From the NCBI GenBank assembly GCA_027021095.1, contig JALUUZ010000277.1:1-10693 (forward strand): a DNA stretch of 10,693 nt. The letters run 5' to 3'. Each line of letters opens with the position of its first letter. Position 1 is the first letter of the stretch. The position numbers were made by a program, and so were the translations under genes. Source of the DNA: Gammaproteobacteria bacterium. GTDB lineage: Bacteria > Pseudomonadota > Gammaproteobacteria > SZUA-21. Under the pieces are notes generated by a model. The model searched no databases and was not told the DNA's origin. It saw nothing but the letters and a program-made list of their open reading frames with translations. Of this stretch, positions 6,466-10,693 are shown piece after piece.

Positions 6466-6481
6466 GGATCACGGTCACCCC
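6456..6481 (-). terminator. Candidate terminator of the bat operon, overlapping the end of yggX
   Basis: On the minus strand GGGGT (6481-6477) pairs with ATCCC (6469-6465), one pair being G-T. The 7-base loop contains most of the batD stop codon. The stem is followed by TA and seven T residues (6462-6456). On the plus strand the T-run is the Lys-Lys codons that end yggX and the stem overlaps its stop codon. The stem is short, so efficiency is uncertain. Confidence 0.4.
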
Positions 6482-8217
6482 GTTTGCCGTGGATACAGCT
6501 GCACCAACGCACTGTCTGTGCCGGTCCTGCGCTGATGAGCCTTGCGTCTCGCCTGGTCGAACACCTTCCAGAACCCTGTTCCGTCCCATGATGCTTCACC
6601 GGTCCCTGCGGCATACAGGCACCTGTTCAACTCCTCGACGCAACGGCCGAACCGCTCATCGCCAAGCAAACGCGCTATCCCGTCAAGGCTGGTCGGCGCC
6701 TCGTCCTGCCAGTATTTCCTCGCCCACGCCAGCAAGGCTTTGCTGCAGCGCTGCGGCGCATTGGCATTGCACGCCATCCTGATCTCGGCGATCTCCAGGG
6801 TCGTGCCCGGGATACGAACCGCCGCCGGTTGTTGCCCCTGCTGTGGCTCACGCCGTCCGGTCCTTGAAAAATACCACCAGGCCGACACCGTGACCAGCCA
6901 CAACAGTGCAAAAACCCAGGTCAGCCAAAACCAGAGACTCGCAGTCGGCAGACCTCCTTCGACGACGGCAGCAGGACCTTGGGACTTGCCTGGCGGGCGC
7001 TGCGGTACCGTAATATCCGGTGACTGCGGCTTGCCCGCAGCCCCGGCAACGACAACCAAAGTGCGGCTGGGAATACGCGCAGTCTCCATTTTCCCGGTCT
7101 TGATGTTCCACCAGTCGAGTGTGATCTCCGGCAGTGTATACCTGCCCGGCCTGGTGGCGATCATTGCGATCTTCTGGCTGCGTTCGCCAACCAGCCTGCC
7201 CGTCTGGCTGCTGGTATTCAATTCGGCCTTGTCACGATACAGCTTGATTCCCTGCACGTCACCCATATCGAGCGCCGGCAGTTGTTCGGCAGTCAAGCCG
7301 TGAGCGATGATCTTGATCTGCCGTGTCACCGGTTCCCCGACCCGGAGCTGCTGAAATCCTTTCGGCCAGACCTCTTTCAACACCAGCTTTTCGGTTGGCA
7401 GCCAGTATTTCCCGGTATAGCCGGCCGGCTTCGGCCTGACCTTCAACTCCAGCGCCTTGGTATACAGGTATTTACGCTGATAGCGGCGATAACTGCCAAA
7501 GCCAAAGCTGCCCCGCACATACCTGCCCGGCACCAGCATGATGATCGTCTGCGGCCTGATCCGCAGCACCCCGCTTTTTTGCGGCAACAGGGTATATTTC
7601 TGCGTAATCACATTGTACCGGGTCTGGCCGAATGTCTTCTTGCCAGGAAACGCCCGGCCTTGATCCTTGACCACGGCATCCCCGGATAGAAAGCGGATCG
7701 CCGAAATCTGCACATTGCGGCTGGGAATAAAGTAACGCGAGGGATAGTAGATACGCAGCCGTAGTTCCACCTGCTGCTGTACATACGGTTCATTGGTACT
7801 GGTCTCGAGTTCGACGAAATAGTCGGCACGTTTGCCCTGCTTCGACACTGCGCCCTGCTTGACCTCGATGGTCACCGCCGGACTCTTACTCTTACCGAAC
7901 CGAATCGGTGGAATGACATACCTGCCCGCTTTCCTGGCCTGCAGCTCGAGTCTCCACGACAGCACCACCTCGACACGCCCGTTGACCGAACTGAGCAGCC
8001 GCTGCCGTGCCCGGCCGATGATTTCGAAATGCTTTTCGATACCGGAAAAATCAGGAAACACACGCTCCTGCCCACGCACCTGGTAGACGATAAAAAAAGA
8101 CTCGCCGACCGTCACCCGTGTGCTGTCGAGACGTACGGTCACACCCGCCTGCAGCCAGGCCGGCAACAATGTCATCACCAGCGACAACACGAGACAACAT
8201 CGCTTAACGTGGATCAA
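6475..8217 (-). CDS. batD: BatD family protein
   Basis: BatD proteins belong to the Bat (Bacteroides aerotolerance) operon and are thought to act with the vWA proteins BatA and BatB in an envelope complex; the biochemical role is not established. The 580-residue product has a signal peptide (KRCCLVLSLVMTLLPAWLQA, cleavage before Gly), a long beta-rich periplasmic region of Ig-like repeats, one membrane segment at about 427-450 (Trp-rich), and a helical cytoplasmic C-terminal domain with the ARKYW and LNRCLYA motifs typical of BatD. I chose TTG at 8217: AAGGGGTGG lies 7 bases upstream, and the signal peptide then starts near the N-terminus. The alternative ATG at 8262 overlaps the previous gene and adds 15 residues ahead of the signal. 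The upstream stop is 4 bases away. Confidence 0.88.
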   Translation of the reverse strand: MIHVKRCCLVLSLVMTLLPAWLQAGVTVRLDSTRVTVGESFFIVYQVRGQERVFPDFSGIEKHFEIIGRARQRLLSSVNGRVEVVLSWRLELQARKAGRYVIPPIRFGKSKSPAVTIEVKQGAVSKQGKRADYFVELETSTNEPYVQQQVELRLRIYYPSRYFIPSRNVQISAIRFLSGDAVVKDQGRAFPGKKTFGQTRYNVITQKYTLLPQKSGVLRIRPQTIIMLVPGRYVRGSFGFGSYRRYQRKYLYTKALELKVRPKPAGYTGKYWLPTEKLVLKEVWPKGFQQLRVGEPVTRQIKIIAHGLTAEQLPALDMGDVQGIKLYRDKAELNTSSQTGRLVGERSQKIAMIATRPGRYTLPEITLDWWNIKTGKMETARIPSRTLVVVAGAAGKPQSPDITVPQRPPGKSQGPAAVVEGGLPTASLWFWLTWVFALLWLVTVSAWWYFSRTGRREPQQGQQPAAVRIPGTTLEIAEIRMACNANAPQRCSKALLAWARKYWQDEAPTSLDGIARLLGDERFGRCVEELNRCLYAAGTGEASWDGTGFWKVFDQARRKAHQRRTGTDSALVQLYPRQTG

Positions 8218-8221
8218 AACG

Positions 8222-10105
8222 CTACCACCCCTTTCGGTTGTTGAAATTATAAGGCATTGCATTACGCTCCATCAGGTACTGGCGCTGAAATTTTTTACGC
8301 AACAGCGCACCCGGATCGTCAGGCACCCGGCGCAGCCATTGTTCATAGGCCTGCTCGAGCTCGGAAAGCTGGGTCTTTTTCGGCTTACCTGCCTTGCCAG
8401 GTTTTTTTGCCTGCTGTGATTTCTGTTGCTGTTCCTTCGCCTCTTTCTGCTTGTCCTTGCTGCTGTGCTTTGGCGGCTTGCTGCCGGCCATCCGGTCCTG
8501 CAACGGCTTGTCGTGCGCACGGCTGCCATGCTGTCTGCCGTCCTTGTCCATCCCCGGCTGCTGGTTCCCGGCTGCCGAACCAGTCGTATTTTTCCCGTCC
8601 CGTTTGGCTGCCGACGACGGTTTCCCCTTGTTCTTGCCGTCCGGGCTCTGCCGGCGGCCACCCTGTTGACCGCGCTGGCCCTGCTGCTGCCCCGGGTTTT
8701 TACCCGTCTGCCCCGGCCCCGGCTGCCTGCCTGCATGCTGTAATATCTTCTTCAGCAGATCCCGATTGTACCGCGCATCCTTGTGCCCCGGGTTCAGTTT
8801 CAACGCTTGGTCATAGGCGGCGATCGCCTGTTTCAGCCTGCCTGACATCGCCAGTGCATTGCCGCGGTTATAATACCCCTCATCGCTGCTTTGCTGCCGC
8901 CAGAGCCTGAGCGCCTGCTTGTAGTGGCCGGACTTGTAGAGCGACGACGCCTTCCAGTCCTGGTGCCTGAAGCGTTTGGCTGCCTCCTCGTATTGCTTTT
9001 TCTTGTAAGCCCTGTACGCCCGCTGGTCTTTATTGAACCACAGCGCCGACCACAATCCATGCCAATCCAATGCCTGGGCAGGTTGCGGCACGGGCAGACA
9101 CAAACACAGCACCAGCCCCATGACCCAGCCGCGCCGGAAAGCCAGCGCTGCCAGCGGCAACACCAGCAACAGCAGCCACGGACCCTCCTCCCGCCACAGG
9201 TCAGCAAAAAAACTGGTACGCTGGACATTGGCCAGATTGTCGTTGGCATCGAAAAAACGCTGCAGCGCCTGCACGTCTTCATCCCCCGGGGCCAGCCGGG
9301 CATACATTCCACCGCCGGCCCGGGCCAGTGTCTTCAAATAGTCGAAGTTGGTCCTGGCAATGACGATATTGCCTTGGCGCTTCAAAAAACCGCCTTGGCG
9401 GAACGGCACCGGCGCACCGTTGGCAGTACCGACCGCCAGTACCGAAACACGGATCCCGCGCGCCGCCAGGGCCTTGAGCCGCTCGACCACCCTGTCACTG
9501 ACACCATCGGTAATCACCAGCATGTCCCCTGAACGCACATTGTTGTTTTGCAACAGCTGCCAGCCCTTTTGCAGCGCCATACCAAGCCGGCTTCCCTGTA
9601 CCGGCATCAACTCCGTGTTGATGTCCTTGAGCTGCAGGCGAATCGTTTCCACGTCCTGGGTCAACGGCGTGACCGCAAAGGCATGGCCGGCATAGACCAC
9701 CAAGGCGGTGCTGCCTTCCTTTCGCTGCGACAGTATATCCTCGATCTTGAGCTTGGCACGCTGCAGCCGGGTCGGCTTGATATCCTTCGCATTCATCGAC
9801 AAGGACAGATCCAGGATGATCACCAGTGGCGCCTGGCGCGCGTACAGCGGCTGCGGCAGCCTTTTCCAGGCCGGGCCGGCAAGCGCAAAAATCACCAGTA
9901 CCGCGGTAACGGCAAACACTATCTCCGGCAACCTGCTGCGCCGTGTACCATTGAGTACCAGCAAGAAAGGCAGCAACGACGCGTCACAGATTTTACGCCA
10001 CAGGCCGGCCTGCGGCCGGCAGTGGAACATCTGCCAAAGCATCCACGCCAGCGGCAACAGTGCAGCAAACCACCAGGGGCGCAGAAAATGGAATGTCTCA
10101 GTCAT
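8222..10105 (-). CDS. BatB-BatC fusion: vWA domain, TPR and Q/G/K-rich tail
   Basis: This 627-residue membrane protein joins the two central Bat proteins in one chain. Two membrane segments (about 10-27 and 61-79) precede a von Willebrand A domain (about 92-290) with an intact metal-binding MIDAS site: D99-x-S101-x-S103, Thr in TPLTQD (148-149) and D200 in LVITDGVSD. A hydrophobic stretch at 309-346 then returns the chain across the membrane. TPR-like repeats follow at about 360-455, the clearest being EGYYNRGNALAMSGRLKQAI and AYDQALKLNP. A low-complexity region rich in Q, G, K and S spans about 458-578, and a conserved C-terminal segment EQWLRRVPDDPGALLRKKF closes it. It starts 20 bases after the batA stop and ends 4 bases before batD. 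Bat-type fusions of this kind are common in gammaproteobacteria as far as I recall. Confidence 0.92.
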   Translation of the reverse strand: MTETFHFLRPWWFAALLPLAWMLWQMFHCRPQAGLWRKICDASLLPFLLVLNGTRRSRLPEIVFAVTAVLVIFALAGPAWKRLPQPLYARQAPLVIILDLSLSMNAKDIKPTRLQRAKLKIEDILSQRKEGSTALVVYAGHAFAVTPLTQDVETIRLQLKDINTELMPVQGSRLGMALQKGWQLLQNNNVRSGDMLVITDGVSDRVVERLKALAARGIRVSVLAVGTANGAPVPFRQGGFLKRQGNIVIARTNFDYLKTLARAGGGMYARLAPGDEDVQALQRFFDANDNLANVQRTSFFADLWREEGPWLLLLVLPLAALAFRRGWVMGLVLCLCLPVPQPAQALDWHGLWSALWFNKDQRAYRAYKKKQYEEAAKRFRHQDWKASSLYKSGHYKQALRLWRQQSSDEGYYNRGNALAMSGRLKQAIAAYDQALKLNPGHKDARYNRDLLKKILQHAGRQPGPGQTGKNPGQQQGQRGQQGGRRQSPDGKNKGKPSSAAKRDGKNTTGSAAGNQQPGMDKDGRQHGSRAHDKPLQDRMAGSKPPKHSSKDKQKEAKEQQQKSQQAKKPGKAGKPKKTQLSELEQAYEQWLRRVPDDPGALLRKKFQRQYLMERNAMPYNFNNRKGW

Positions 10106-10125
10106 CTCTCAATCCACCGCTCCAC

Positions 10126-10693
10126 TCAATTCATTGCTCCACTGGCCCGCACTCCTCTGCAGTCCTTCCACAAACGATATCCAAGCACCAGGCTCACGAG
10201 CACGACGACCAATGCCAGCACCCAATGATACAACGCGCGCCGTGGCCGAAAACGCTTGGCCTGCTTTTCGATCGGCTCGAGCCTGTCGATATAACTGTAG
10301 ATCTCATTCAGCTGTTGGATATTCTGCGCTCTGAAATAGCGCCCATCGGTGACGCGCGCAATCTCCCGCAGCGTCGACTCATCGATGCTGGCCGACATCA
10401 ACGACCCTATGCCGATAGTATAGATTGTCATCTTCATATGCCGCGCCAGTTCGGCCGCGCGTACAGGGTTCAGTGTACCGTCGGTATTCTTGCCGTCGGT
10501 CAACAGAATCAGCACACGCCGGTCGGCCTTGGTGTTGCGCAGGCGCTTGACCGCCAGCCCGATCGCGTCACCGATCGCCGTGCTGTCCCCGGCCATGCCG
10601 ACAAACGTCTCATTCAACAGCGTGATCACCGTTTTGGTGTCGAAAGTCAACGGGACGTGCAGGTACGCCTTGGTGCCAAAAACGATCAGCCCG
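10126..10693 (-). CDS. BatA-like vWA protein, C-terminal part (runs off right edge)
   Basis: This is the last 188 codons of a von Willebrand A domain membrane protein, the first of the Bat genes in view. The frame is open to the edge and reads GLIVFGTKAYLHVPLTFDTK, the vWA strand carrying the MIDAS Thr. The third MIDAS Asp follows in VLILLTDGKNTDG, and the domain ends with ESTLREIARVTDGRYFRAQN. One membrane segment near the C-terminus (HWVLALVVVLVSLVLGYRLW) fits BatA topology. The first MIDAS motif and the N-terminal membrane segments lie beyond the window. It is 20 bases from the downstream fusion gene and clearly in the same operon. Upstream MoxR-type ATPase and DUF58 genes would be expected just outside the window. 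Confidence 0.93.
   Translation of the reverse strand, partial: GLIVFGTKAYLHVPLTFDTKTVITLLNETFVGMAGDSTAIGDAIGLAVKRLRNTKADRRVLILLTDGKNTDGTLNPVRAAELARHMKMTIYTIGIGSLMSASIDESTLREIARVTDGRYFRAQNIQQLNEIYSYIDRLEPIEKQAKRFRPRRALYHWVLALVVVLVSLVLGYRLWKDCRGVRASGAMN

Noticed and set aside
8458..8735. Low-complexity DNA as a possible CRISPR or minisatellite array
   Set aside because: No regular repeat-spacer pattern or constant period. It simply encodes the Gln/Gly/Lys-rich linker of the fusion protein.
8257..8910. Plus-strand frame of 217 codons opposite the BatB-BatC tail
   Set aside because: The Cys/Pro/Ala-rich composition is the antisense image of the low-complexity Q/G/K region and no family is recognised.

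Overview
The window looks like the core chromosome of a gammaproteobacterium with moderately high G+C. The evidence is the gene content (ErpA, YggX, HemJ, ArgC, bactofilin) and a cluster order that I recall from Pseudomonas (hemJ - argC - hypothetical - bactofilin - erpA). The genus cannot be fixed from the sequence. I see no mobile element, CRISPR array, tRNA or rRNA.

Layout. Positions 1-165 (minus) are the first 55 codons of a citrate synthase-type gene. From 372 to 3380, all on the minus strand, transcription order is argC, a membrane-anchored coiled-coil protein (DUF6776-like), a bactofilin, then erpA, which ends in a clear hairpin terminator. A 534-base gap without a convincing gene (3381-3914) separates argC from a plus-strand run: a ClC-type anion transporter with a degenerate C-terminal CBS-like region, then hemJ one base later, then yggX. 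The rest (6475-10693, minus) is a Bat 'aerotolerance' operon: the C-terminal part of a BatA-like von Willebrand A protein at the right edge, a single-chain BatB-BatC fusion (vWA plus TPR plus Q/G/K-rich tail), and BatD. BatD appears to end in a terminator that overlaps the stop codon of the convergent yggX.

How the genes relate. Several proteins deal with iron or redox: ErpA delivers Fe-S clusters, YggX protects Fe-S proteins and handles labile iron, and HemJ makes protoporphyrin IX. The bactofilin and its coiled-coil membrane neighbour probably form an envelope-associated pair. The Bat proteins form an envelope complex of uncertain biochemical role. Three genes appear to use non-ATG starts (erpA GTG, hemJ GTG, batD TTG).

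Novelty. Nothing here is clearly a new system. The items most worth a second look are the ClC protein with altered pore motifs, the uncharacterised coiled-coil/bactofilin pair, and a few small repeat or palindrome elements in promoter regions.
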